This document shows positions 19,701 through 28,700 of a stretch of 33,797 bases of DNA, piece after piece (positions within the stretch are counted from its first letter, which is position 1; each line of letters opens with the position of its first letter). The notes under the pieces are model-generated. The model was not told where the DNA came from and made no database searches. It saw nothing but the letters and a program-made list of their open reading frames with translations. The position numbers were made by a program, and so were the translations under genes. Source of the DNA: Lewinella sp. (GTDB lineage Bacteria; Bacteroidota; Bacteroidia; Chitinophagales; Saprospiraceae); NCBI GenBank assembly GCA_026421165.1, contig JAPKCQ010000007.1, forward strand, positions 1 through 33,797. The letters are read 5' to 3'.

Positions 19701-20770
19701 GGCTAGCAGAAGGCGCAGACTACACTATTCGCCCCTATTTTAACGACGACCCGATCAATGGCCTTTCCACTTTCGATATCTCATTGGTAAGTAGCTATCT
19801 GACTCAGAACCAAGAAGAAACGCTCAGTCCCTACCAACTCATTGCCGCTGATGCTAACAATAGCCGCGCCATCACCATTCTTGACCTGATTGAGATTCGG
19901 GAGATCCTGCTAGGTATTGATGATGGCTTTGATAACAATACAAGCTGGCGGTTCGTCCCGGCAGACTACGCCTTCCCCGACCCGACCAATCCCTGGGAGG
20001 AGCAACTCCCCGAGCTGGCAACGGTTCCCGGCTTAAGCGGTACCCGCTCGGTAGACTTTGTCGCCATCAAGGTTGGTGACGTAAACAATTCGGCAGATCC
20101 TACGGGGAGTTTACTGGCCGACACCGATAGTACTAACGGCAGAACACGCCCAGCGCTTTCGCTTGAATTGCAGCCCGACAAGAAGGGCACATGGTCGCTG
20201 TTGGTTACCGATAATGTCCAACTATCCGGTATTCAATTCAGTATGGCGCTACCCGCAGGTGCAAAAATTATTGATGGCATTGCTCAGTACTGCTGGGCGG
20301 TGGACCAAGACGACGTGCTGCACTTCAGCTATGTACCCGAAGGCAAAAGGCATTTATTCTCCGGAGAACATTTACTTAAGCTGACACTACCCGGCGGTAC
20401 TCCGCTGGCTTTTGCGAGAGAACGCCTGGCGCGACTTGCTCCGGAGGCGTATACTGCCAACGGCCAAACTGAAAGACTGAAACTGGTGATGGTGGAGCGT
20501 TCGTTTGACGCTGGCCTTAAGGTATTTCCCAATCCGATTTCCTCCGCCAGCATACTTTCCTTCGCTTGGCCTGAACCGGAGAATTTGCGTTTAGAGCTGA
20601 TGGATATTTCCGGTCGTTTGCGGAGTGAGCGAACGATCAATGCTGTTGCGGGGCAGAATGCTATGCCTTTGGGCTTAGCGGGCCATGACTTGGTTGCCGG
20701 CGTTTATTTTGCCCGATTACGGGGGCGAAATGGTAACGCTACGGTTCGAGTCATGGTAGCCGGCCGTTGA
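16781..20770 (+). CDS. Large secreted T9SS type A cargo protein with HYR/Ig-like repeats, carboxypeptidase-regulatory-like domain and dockerin-like segment
   Basis: Signal peptide LCLLLVFSSITGLWAQ; IDGYVLTETGEPMADVEVFAAADGQE...DGYYRFDGL; DANNSRAITILDLIEIREILLG and FVAIKVGDVNNSAD (dockerin-like Ca loops); C-terminal KVFPNPISSASILSF...LVAGVYFARL (type A CTD). Confidence 0.88.
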   Translation: MPTMNDRLIIDLRKLQLCLLLVFSSITGLWAQCNETPVFSTSATEVERSCHLYSSADFTALAANVNRCYRVSAATGTIISGSLDARLEAALMAGGALPLATSPCSEEVEVCLSGATVTPTRSCVDTVWLIRTFTARNTAPEASPAPVSFTQNIFFTRPTLEEMSGVENVTFYFPDNGNGMPENPAPRPGDFPLTGDRQHLSADFCGYTVTFRDGERDGGCGNNYTFVRTFGVANDCGDDSRVFSQVVRVGDQRTTVESPPSMVQNPLFFGTNSDCVAVIDTRLTGLTIADICDGSSRLNAYVYLNGQLGNTPLGPYRVFSSSEPQNFTDPIPIGQHVIRYLGQDSYGTQTILDIDFEVGDNNLPTAVCRQTLTISLDEDGTASLPALELNQGSFDDCSAVTFTLTRAGGIFFRERLIINCNDFGSITTTLRVTDATGNNRTECNVEVTVTDLQRPTCTAPPSTNITCRTFADNLPINLREVFTSDPAGTANLLNATFGAASGADNCDALRLRQFLNGALSECGSGRFTRSFVVNDQTGFTQIALCQQFINVRPYTEYSLRLPGDQNYDSCTDLPTPTDLVLGEGGCDLLTVSTEADTLTGDGSACYQLRLTHTVINWCEYDGSSAPLDIPRDADNDGNLRTTFYLNIDPVGNGSLTDDKAVLDRDIVGNNGNEIGLLVDTYGSSSRRGYFRYVQLVTVSDNVAPQVDITVPDNGQAITSDCLGSVLLSYTTSDDCAVPETRIALDINITDRNGDDTITRPDFLEDGEVSPNRFTVLPDGTVKVGIRFLPIGQHLARVQTTDNCGNLTERFVLLTVEDGRAPFPNCSEVNSVTLTPDPAFGGITALLATDFIRGPATVCTETLVTYSIYREETADQAGFVPFASEEQLSLDCSDLGQNILRVYAFAEATSRHNYCNISVNVTSTNEICAGRLGIIDGYVLTETGEPMADVEVFAAADGQEIGIMTEDDGYYRFDGLAEGADYTIRPYFNDDPINGLSTFDISLVSSYLTQNQEETLSPYQLIAADANNSRAITILDLIEIREILLGIDDGFDNNTSWRFVPADYAFPDPTNPWEEQLPELATVPGLSGTRSVDFVAIKVGDVNNSADPTGSLLADTDSTNGRTRPALSLELQPDKKGTWSLLVTDNVQLSGIQFSMALPAGAKIIDGIAQYCWAVDQDDVLHFSYVPEGKRHLFSGEHLLKLTLPGGTPLAFARERLARLAPEAYTANGQTERLKLVMVERSFDAGLKVFPNPISSASILSFAWPEPENLRLELMDISGRLRSERTINAVAGQNAMPLGLAGHDLVAGVYFARLRGRNGNATVRVMVAGR

Positions 20771-20966
20771 TCAAATTTCTTCATCCTTTCCCTATTTCCT
20801 GTGTTCGCGCCGCCTAATTAACCCGGGACTCCGCCACGCTACGTCCCGCGCTACTATTGTTTAATCCCTGTAGGATTCGTTGCGCAGGTCACAAATCAGG
20901 TGTTTTGTCACAGAACTTTCCCCTTCGCAAACGCATTAGATAGAGCCAAACCTTATTGAACTAACC

Positions 20967-21431
20967 ATGGCCAAACATTCTCCGAAGAAGATCGCATTCG
21001 TCAACCGCAAAGCGAAATACGAATACCATTTCCTGGAAACCATGGAAGCGGGGATCAAGCTAACCGGCACGGAGATAAAGAGTATCCGTAATGGCCATGT
21101 GAACCTGCGCGATGCCTATTGTATTTTCTTAGGCGAAGAAATGTGGTGCCGTTCAATCTTTATTGGCGAGTACAAGCAGGGCAACGTACACAACCATGAG
21201 GAACGTCGGCCGCGTAAGCTATTGCTGAAACGCCAGGAACTCAATAAATGGCAAAAGAAGGTAAAGGAAAAAGGCTACACGATCGTTCCCTACCGCCTGT
21301 ACCTCAACGAGCGTGGCCTTTGCAAGCTGGAAATCGCTTTGGTGCAGGGCAAGAAGGTGCACGATAAGCGAGACAGTATTAAGATGAAGGATAATAAGCG
21401 GGCGCTGGACCGAGCGCTGAAGGACTTATAG
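20967..21431 (+). CDS. smpB: SsrA-binding protein SmpB
   Basis: FVNRKAKYEYHFLETMEAGIKLTGTEIKSIRNGHVNLRDAYC...KKVHDKRDSIKMKDNKRALDRALK. Confidence 0.98.
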   Translation: MAKHSPKKIAFVNRKAKYEYHFLETMEAGIKLTGTEIKSIRNGHVNLRDAYCIFLGEEMWCRSIFIGEYKQGNVHNHEERRPRKLLLKRQELNKWQKKVKEKGYTIVPYRLYLNERGLCKLEIALVQGKKVHDKRDSIKMKDNKRALDRALKDL

Positions 21432-21449
21432 GTCTAGTATAGTACTAAG

Positions 21450-21590
21450 GAGCGCCAATTCAATAACTGTCCGATTTCGCTACGCGGCTACTTTCGTAAT
21501 GCAGCTTGTCCTCGTGACGCTGCTATTTATAGACTCAATCGGCACCACGATGACTACGCTTCAATCAGGACAGTTATTGAATTGATGTTC
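21450..21590. repeat. Candidate MITE-like element (~141 bp) with TIRs
   Basis: Perfect 17-bp core CAATTCAATAACTGTCC (21456-21472)/GGACAGTTATTGAATTG (21568-21584), extending to 20/23 at the ends; CTAAG directly flanks both sides (21445-21449 and 21591-21595). Confidence 0.5.
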
Positions 21591-21707
21591 CTAAGCAACA
21601 CGATACGCGCATCCTTACCGTTACACGAACGGATTTTCTCTTCGGTTACGGATCTAGTCTGACCCGCATTTGATGACTTAACGGAAGTTATTCCTGATCA
21701 GCTCCAG

Positions 21708-21743
21708 AAAAAAAAAGGGCGACCCGCGATTTGCGAATCGCCC
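21708..21743 (-). terminator. Rho-independent terminator for the lytic transglycosylase gene
   Basis: On the minus strand: GGGCGATTCGCAAATCGCGGGTCGCCC followed by nine T. Confidence 0.8.
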
Positions 21744-21785
21744 CTAACTGGCAATTTTACTGGTATGTAGACCGCCGATTTTTTC

Positions 21786-22916
21786 TTAGTTCATAGCCAA
21801 GGCCTGATAGGCGTAGAAGAAGTCGAGGTTCAATTCCCCCTCGGCGTTAAGCTGGGCGATGGAAGGCTCGTTGAGCAGGTTAACTGAATTACAGCCAAAG
21901 AACCACTGGCGGGCATCAAAGCCGAGATCGGCAACAAATTGATCCGCGAGTTCCAATTCAGGCTCAATATCCAGAGCGACAAGGTTGGGTTGGCCCCAGA
22001 TAAACTCCTGAGCATCCCACTTGCTCATCAGGGGTACGCGCAAGCGAAAACCGTCCGTATTACGAGGGACGTAGCCACGAATATAGCCGGGGTTCATCTT
22101 GCGTACCGTTCTGATCGGAAGGCCACATGCCACCGCGAGACGGCCTAGGTTCAGCGGACGGTAGACAAGCAAGCTGGCGATGCTGTCCTCCATAGTATGG
22201 TCAGCAGGTGTTAAGCCGTACTCATCGTAATAAGTAACTGTGTAAGCGGCGGCCACATAGGATGCTACATATTTTTGAGATTCGCGGGGTAGGAACCGCT
22301 TTACCTTATTGTAGTTGGAATGTCCTCCGGTGGCACGGATGGCGCGGCGTACACGTCCTGGTCCGCAGTTGTAGGCAGCAAGGGCGAGGTGCCAGTCATC
22401 AAACTGACGGTAAAGGTCCTTCAGCATAATAACTGCGGCTTCCGTGGAGCGGTACATATCCAGACGCTCATCAACAATACCATCTACCCGCAAGCCCATT
22501 GAGCGGGCGGTGGCGGGCATGAGCTGCCAAAGACCGGCGGCGCGGGCGGGAGAAACCGCTCCGGGCACCAGCATTGACTCGGCAACCGCCAAGTACTTGA
22601 GGCTTTCGGGCATATTATGACGCTTCAGATAGTACTCGAAAATGGGGAAGTACTGATTGGCGCGGCCCAGCATACGCTCGGTGCTGTGGGAGCCCCGGCC
22701 GAGATAGTCTCTCAACTTACGTTGCAGGTGCGCATCGCAGGCAGTGGTAGACAACTCAAGGTTCATCTCATCCAGCTGGTTGCTGAATTCAGAAGAGGCC
22801 TCACAATTGAGTGCGTCGGAGTTATGGGGTAACGAGTTGTAAATCGAGTTAGCCTGTGCAGTTACGGACATCACCAGTATTATGGCGACAGTCAAGCACT
22901 TCAGGAGCTTGCTCAT
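21786..22916 (-). CDS. Lytic transglycosylase (SLT/MltD-like)
   Basis: Signal peptide, then FEYYLKRHNMPESLKYLAVAESMLVPGAVSPARAAGLWQLMPATARSMGLRVD...LALAAYNCGPGRVRRAI. Confidence 0.93.
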   Translation of the reverse strand: MSKLLKCLTVAIILVMSVTAQANSIYNSLPHNSDALNCEASSEFSNQLDEMNLELSTTACDAHLQRKLRDYLGRGSHSTERMLGRANQYFPIFEYYLKRHNMPESLKYLAVAESMLVPGAVSPARAAGLWQLMPATARSMGLRVDGIVDERLDMYRSTEAAVIMLKDLYRQFDDWHLALAAYNCGPGRVRRAIRATGGHSNYNKVKRFLPRESQKYVASYVAAAYTVTYYDEYGLTPADHTMEDSIASLLVYRPLNLGRLAVACGLPIRTVRKMNPGYIRGYVPRNTDGFRLRVPLMSKWDAQEFIWGQPNLVALDIEPELELADQFVADLGFDARQWFFGCNSVNLLNEPSIAQLNAEGELNLDFFYAYQALAMN

Positions 22917-23335
22917 TCAAAATGATTTTGTTTAATAATGACTTACTGCCTCAATGCCACTAGTTCATGGGGGTGGCTCTTCAGTAAGTATTTCGTGCCA
23001 CCCGGGGAAGGGGAATGGCTCTTTAATTGGGATATATTGTGGGCTTAACTTTCGTCTTGCCCTAAGCGGCCACAAAGATAGGGGTAGCAAGTACCACGGC
23101 GCAAGTTTTACAGCTCTAACGGTTTGTTATTCAACAATTAAGCCATGTTTCAAGCACGTCAAAGGATTTTGAAAGGGCATGGCATTAACGACCAAAACAG
23201 CCGTCAAACAGAACAATTACACTTTTTTCCCCTGTCCGTAGTAGTCCAACCGAATAATCTTCCATTTAGGGTAGCGAAAATCAACGAATAAAATGATAAA
23301 AATTAAAGTGTTAAAATTTTCCTAACTTCTTTATG

Positions 23336-23800
23336 TCAGTACTTTTTAAACGCTACCCCTTTCACCGAGCAGTACTCCTGATCTCTGTTACCGGCCGCAT
23401 AAAAGAAGTGTACTTCCTGCACTTCCGTAGTGGGGGTACGGCCACTTTACCGTAGCAGGGAAATTGTGTTCCTGGCGGTTTGCTGCTGCTGATCATATAG
23501 GTTGGAAGCGGAAGGGAAGATAGCCGAACTATATTAACCTCAGCCGGCCCGGCGATACTAGGGAAAATCATGCAGAGGGAAGAGCTCGGTGAGTAGACGC
23601 TGGGTGGTTAGCTTACGGGTATCATAAACGACTTCTACCGTCTCGGCGTGACCAATATGTTCGGAGCAGACTTGCTGGTAGCCTGGGTTCAGAACGTGGC
23701 CACCCATGAAACCCGTTCGGGTGTAGCGCACGCCCGGTAGTTACCTAAAGTGGTATTCCCGCCCCCCAAAACAGCTCCTGGCCAAATAGATGGTTGCCCT
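23336..23800 (-). pseudogene. msrA: Decayed peptide-methionine (S)-S-oxide reductase (msrA) pseudogene
   Basis: Manual minus-strand translation in one frame: RATIYLARSCFGGREYHFR*LPGVRYTRTGFMGGHVLNPGYQQVCSEHIGHAETVEVVYDTRKLTTQRLLTELFPLHDFP*YRRAG*G*YSSAIFPSASNLYDQQQQTARNTISLLR*SGRTPTTEVQEVHFFYAAGNRDQEYCSVKGVAFKKY*. MsrA-like throughout, five internal stops, mutated GCFW motif. Confidence 0.88.
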
Positions 23801-24205
23801 TTAAGCTTCGCCGCCCTTCATATCCTCGAACTTCTCGCGAGAGATGAACCGGAGAGACAGGCTGTTGACACAGTGCCGGATGTTCTTCTCCGTGAGGCGC
23901 TCGCCCTCAAAAACGTGGCCGAGATGGCCGCTGCAGTTATTACAAACGATCTCTACCCGGTGACCGTCGGCATCGCGAATCTTCTTGATGGCACCGGGGA
24001 CTTCGTCGTCGAAGCCTGGCCAGCCGCAGCCGGAGCTGAACTTATCCTGGCTATCGTAAAGGGGCGCATCACAACGGCGACAGACGAATACGCCGTCTAC
24101 CTTGAAGTTATTATACTCGTTGGTGAAGGGCATCTCGGTACCCTTGTTAACGATGACGTATTCCTCCTGAGAGGTGAGGGTGTTGTAGTTTTCGAGAGAT
24201 TTCAT
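23801..24205 (-). CDS. msrB: Peptide-methionine (R)-S-oxide reductase MsrB
   Basis: [26 protein letters not shown]...[37 protein letters not shown]: two CxxC motifs and the catalytic RxCVNS. Confidence 0.93.
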   Translation of the reverse strand: MKSLENYNTLTSQEEYVIVNKGTEMPFTNEYNNFKVDGVFVCRRCDAPLYDSQDKFSSGCGWPGFDDEVPGAIKKIRDADGHRVEIVCNNCSGHLGHVFEGERLTEKNIRHCVNSLSLRFISREKFEDMKGGEA

Positions 24206-24578
24206 GGGTGGATAACGCTTGGGATGGCTTGTCGGTTCTGGGTGGTTGCACCAAGCTGTGGTCCGTTCGTATTTTTCAGATCCCGGACTTCGATCAATGC
24301 TATCTCATCTGGCTCTGTCCGGGGCTACCGTGCTTGGGTTCCTACGGATGGTTTGAAGTGGGAGAGACAACGCCGATGAACCTTTCATTGCACCTGCGGC
24401 CGCGCCCTCAGCAAATAATTGAATAATTGACCACAAAGCTACAGCAGCGGAGATAATGGCTCCCGCTGTTGCGACTTACTTCACTATGCTCGTTCACCAA
24501 TGTGAATAAGTGTAGCGCCACGAATAGTAGCTCCGGCCGTTATTACTTTATCATTTATCAATTCCATTATTCCCCCAT

Positions 24579-24830
24579 CTACACCTCCTCCACCACAAAA
24601 TCATAGCTTTCCATGATTACGTTGGCGAGCAGTTTTTTGCAAGTATTCTCTACTGTGTCGTGGGCTTCCTGCTCGTCTTTTGCTTCGAGGCTAATGGTAA
24701 TGTGTTTGCCGATGCGGACATCGTCAACCCCTTTGACACCAATATTGGGGAGATTTTTGACGACCACTTTTCCTTGAGGATCAAGCAGTTCGGCCTTAGG
24801 CATTACGTTGATGTGAGCGAGAAACTTCAT
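24579..24830 (-). CDS. purS: Phosphoribosylformylglycinamidine synthase subunit PurS
   Basis: 83 aa: MKFLAHINVMPKAELLDPQGKVVVKNLPNIGVKGVDDVRIGKHITISLEA...CKKLLANVIMESYDFVVEEV. Confidence 0.93.
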   Translation of the reverse strand: MKFLAHINVMPKAELLDPQGKVVVKNLPNIGVKGVDDVRIGKHITISLEAKDEQEAHDTVENTCKKLLANVIMESYDFVVEEV

Positions 24831-24847
24831 GTTTGGAAAAGATTTAA

Positions 24848-25600
24848 TCAGGCTTCCTCAGAAGCAGTCGGGGGCGAAACTAGGTTAATAACCAGGTAAA
24901 CGCCAACGATGAAAGGGAAAGCCGCCGTTTGCAAAGTCGTAAGCAAAGCGATGGCAAGAACCACAAAGATAATTCGCGTCTCGTTGCCCGCCCACTTCAT
25001 GCCTTTGATCTTGAAAGAAAACATCGGGTGCTCACTGATGAGCAGGTAGCTGAAGGCGATAATCGCCGGGTAAAGTACGTAAGGGCTAAGCACCCAGCCT
25101 GCCCAACCGAAGGGATCGAGCGCGTAGATTAGCATCAGGCCGGTAGCGAAAACGGTACTCGTTGGAGTCGCAACGCCCATAAAATTTTCGGTCTGTCGTG
25201 TATCCAGATTGAATTTGGCGAGGCGGAGGGCGCTGAAGAGGACCACCATAAGGCCCGGCGCAGCGTACCACGACCAGGCGATTGGCATATTGTACTGTTC
25301 AATATTAGGCACGGATGCAGGTGCAGAGGCGTCACCAATGAAGAGCAAAGTATAGTAAATCACCCCCGGCACCACTCCGAAGGAGACCATGTCCGCCAGA
25401 CTGTCCAGTTCCTTGCCGTGCTCACTGGAGACATTGAGGAGGCGAGCAACTAAGCCGTCGGCAAAGTCGAACCAGCCAGCGGCAAACAGAAACCAGAAGG
25501 CTACAATAAACCGGTGATCAAGGATGCAAATGATGGCTGCACACCCACAAAACAGGTTGAGCAAGGTAATTACGTTGGGGATTTGAGACTTTAGCTTCAC
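24848..25600 (-). CDS. pssA: CDP-diacylglycerol--serine O-phosphatidyltransferase
   Basis: PNVITLLNLFCGCAAI; DFADGLVARLLNVSSEHGKELDSLADMVSFGVVPG (CDP-alcohol phosphatidyltransferase motif). Confidence 0.95.
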   Translation of the reverse strand: MKLKSQIPNVITLLNLFCGCAAIICILDHRFIVAFWFLFAAGWFDFADGLVARLLNVSSEHGKELDSLADMVSFGVVPGVIYYTLLFIGDASAPASVPNIEQYNMPIAWSWYAAPGLMVVLFSALRLAKFNLDTRQTENFMGVATPTSTVFATGLMLIYALDPFGWAGWVLSPYVLYPAIIAFSYLLISEHPMFSFKIKGMKWAGNETRIIFVVLAIALLTTLQTAAFPFIVGVYLVINLVSPPTASEEA

Positions 25601-25799
25601 GTTACAAAGTTAGAGTCCAGGAAACGAAGTTAGAGTACACTGTACTAAGTTGTCGAGTTTGGCTGAACTCGTAAATGTTACTAATCTGCTAAACTTAGTA
25701 ATAAGTCGTCCATCTACCAACGAACCCATGTACCGAACCGGTTATTAAAACTGTTAGATGCTAGTACCGTTCTTTACCCTCCCGTAAGCCCCCCCTCCG

Positions 25800-28700
25800 A
25801 TGAAAATATTTTACTCCTTTTCCCTACTTTATTTCCTGTTTCCCACCGTCGCCTGGAGCCAGCCTGCCAATGACGAGTGTGTGAACGCGATCATGCTGCC
25901 CATGGAACGAGAGTTTTGCACGGGCAACGCCGGAGCTACAAACATTGATGCTACCGGCTCCTTTACCGACTTGGCCCAGTACGATGTCTGCATTAGTGAA
26001 CAGGATGCTATCCGTGACGTGTGGTTCTCCTTCGTTGCGCTCGAGAACTCGGCCCGGGTTACCGTAGACGGCCGCATTATCGGTAATGAACGCGGCAGCT
26101 TACGGGAGCCGCAGATGACGCTGTACGAAGGCGGCTGCGGCGGGCTTATGCGCGACGATGCCCTAGTTTGTAAATCTCCCTTCGAGAACGTCAACGGCGT
26201 CAATGCCATCCTTGCTAACCTCACGGTAGGCGAGACCTATCATATAATGATCGGTGCCAGCAACGGTAACCAGGGTACCTTCGAGCTCTGCGTAAACCAG
26301 TTCAACGCCGTTCCGGAACCGGACGCTGATTGCCCGACGGGAGTTGTCCTCTGCGACAAATCCACCTTCAGTGTCGAAGCTCTAACGGGCAATGGAGCCA
26401 TCCGCGAAAACCTACAGGCCGGCGGTTGCGTCACCCCCGGTTGTAATCCCACCGAAGACAACTCCGCCTGGTATAAATGGACCTGCGACCAAGCCGGAAC
26501 CCTCGGCTTCACCATCACGCCCCTCGGTACGGCGGCCAACGAAGACATCGACTTCGCCGTCTACGAACTACCCAACGGCGTAGATGATTGCTCCGACCGC
26601 CTAACCCTTCGCTGCATGTACTCTGGTGAAACCAACGGAAACCCCGACAACGCCAACCTTCCCTGCCTCGGCGCTACCGGCCTGAGTACCACTGATACCG
26701 ACCAATCGGAGAGCTGCGGCTGCCAGGCGGGCAACAACAATTTTGCCGCAGCCCTCGACATGGTTCCCGGGAGGAGCTACGCCGTGGTGATCTTCAACTT
26801 CTCCGCCTCTGGCGATGGTTTCGATATGGAATTCAGCGGTACGGGTACCTTCCTCGGCCCACAGCCAGGATTTACTTTTTCGGAAAGTGAGGTTTGTGTC
26901 GGTGAGTCCCTCACCTTTCAGGACCAGTCTACTTCCGTAGACCAGATCGTTGGCCGGGAGTGGAACTTCGGCCCTACTGCTAATCCACAGTTCGCCTCCG
27001 GTCCCGGTCCTCACGCTGTCGTTTTCGGCGAAGCGGGTACGCCGGGAGTCGAATTGGTAATCACCACCAGCCGCGAGTGCCGGGAGGTACTCAACCAGCA
27101 GGAAGTGAACGTAATTTGTTGCCAGGGCCAGTTTACCGGCAACGCCACGACCAGCGACGTCCTTTGCCCCAACGATTCCACCGGCGCCATCAACTTTACG
27201 GCCAGCAGCAGCTTCTCCCCCACTACCCTCACCTACGCCTGGAGTACGGAAGAAGTGACGGAAGACCTCAACGGCCTCGGTACGGGCGATTATACCGTCA
27301 CCGTCAGCGATGAGTCCGGTTGCGAAGACGTTTTCTCCTACAGTATCGAAGGGCCGGAAGCCTTCGTATTCGACACCATGATCACCATGCCCTCCTGCGC
27401 TGGCGGGCTGGATGGCGCACTAGAATTTACCGCGCTGAGTGGAGGCCTCCCTCCCTACGAATACAGCATCGACGGCAGCGCCTTCGGGCCGAATAACCAG
27501 ATCAGTAGTATCGGAGTATCGAACGTTAACGTTCGGGTACGGGACGGCAACAACTGTATCGTTGAGCAAGACATCTTAGTGGACGAGCTCCAACTCGGCC
27601 TCGTGCAGGGAGTCGACGTATTCACCGAACCAGTCTGTGCGGGCGACGCCAACGGAAGTATTCAGATCGAGCTCGCCAACGGGCAACCCAACTTCCGCTA
27701 CGACTTCGGTCAGGGCGGCGGCTTCCAGAACAGCGATATCCAAAACGGACTGGCCGCCGGCATCTATAACATTACCGCCATTGACGCCGATGGCTGTACG
27801 GGAGAATTTCAGGTGGAGCTCACCGAGCCCCCAGCCATCACCCTCGCAGCTCAGGGCACGGGCAGCACCTGCTTCGGTACGGACGACGGGCAGATCATTG
27901 TCCTCTCCGGCGGCGGGCGACCCGGCTACACCTACACCTTTAACGGACAGCCAGCGACGGACACCGTTCAGATGGACCTCGTTCCCGGCAGCTATACCAT
28001 TAGGTTGACGGATCAAACTGGCTGCGTACGCTCCGTAACTGAAACCATTACGGAGCCGAACGAGATATTTCCCGTCTTGCTGGAGGAAAACAACCTCACC
28101 TGCTTCGACGAAGCCACCGGTTCCTTCCTGGTCACGGCCTCCGGCGGAACACCAGGCTACACCTACGCTACGGACGATCGCATATTCCAGCAGGACTCCC
28201 TTCTGGGCAACCTCCTTGCCGGAGACTACACCATTTTTATAATGGATGCCAACGGTTGCGTCGACTCTCTGCGCGGCAACCTGACCCAGCCCCGCGAATT
28301 CATCATTAACCCCGGCAACGACGCCCGCATATTTCTCGGCTTCGACACGCTGCTGCGGGCAGTAAGCAACTACAGCCCGGTAACCTACGAATGGGGTCCG
28401 GATGCTTTCGAGTGCATCAATGCTGAATGCTCCATCGTCCTCGCCGGGCCGGTGGAAACGACTTTATACACGGTAGTAGGCACCAATCCGGCCGGCTGTA
28501 CGGACACAGCATCGCTAGAATTAATTGTGGTCGAAGACCTACCGCTTTACATCCCCAACGCCTTCTCCCCGAACGGAGATGGCGCCAACGATGGCTTTAC
28601 CATCTTCGGCGGCCGGGCGGTACAGGAGATCGAGCACCTCCGTGTTTTTGACCGTTGGGGCGGGCTACAGTTTGAGAATATGAACTTTATGCCGAATGAG

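Noticed and set aside
23362-23571. 69-aa minus-strand ORF
   Set aside because: Out of frame with the msrA remnant that spans the same DNA; treated as chance.
23750-24379. 209-aa plus-strand ORF
   Set aside because: Antisense to msrB, whose CxxC and RHCVNS motifs are intact.
24440-24520. Small hairpins CAGCGGAG/CTCCCGCTG and CTTACTTCAC/GTGAATAAG, considered as an ncRNA or riboswitch upstream of msrB/downstream of purS
   Set aside because: Short stems with bulges and no recognisable conserved RNA motif; cannot be supported without covariance.
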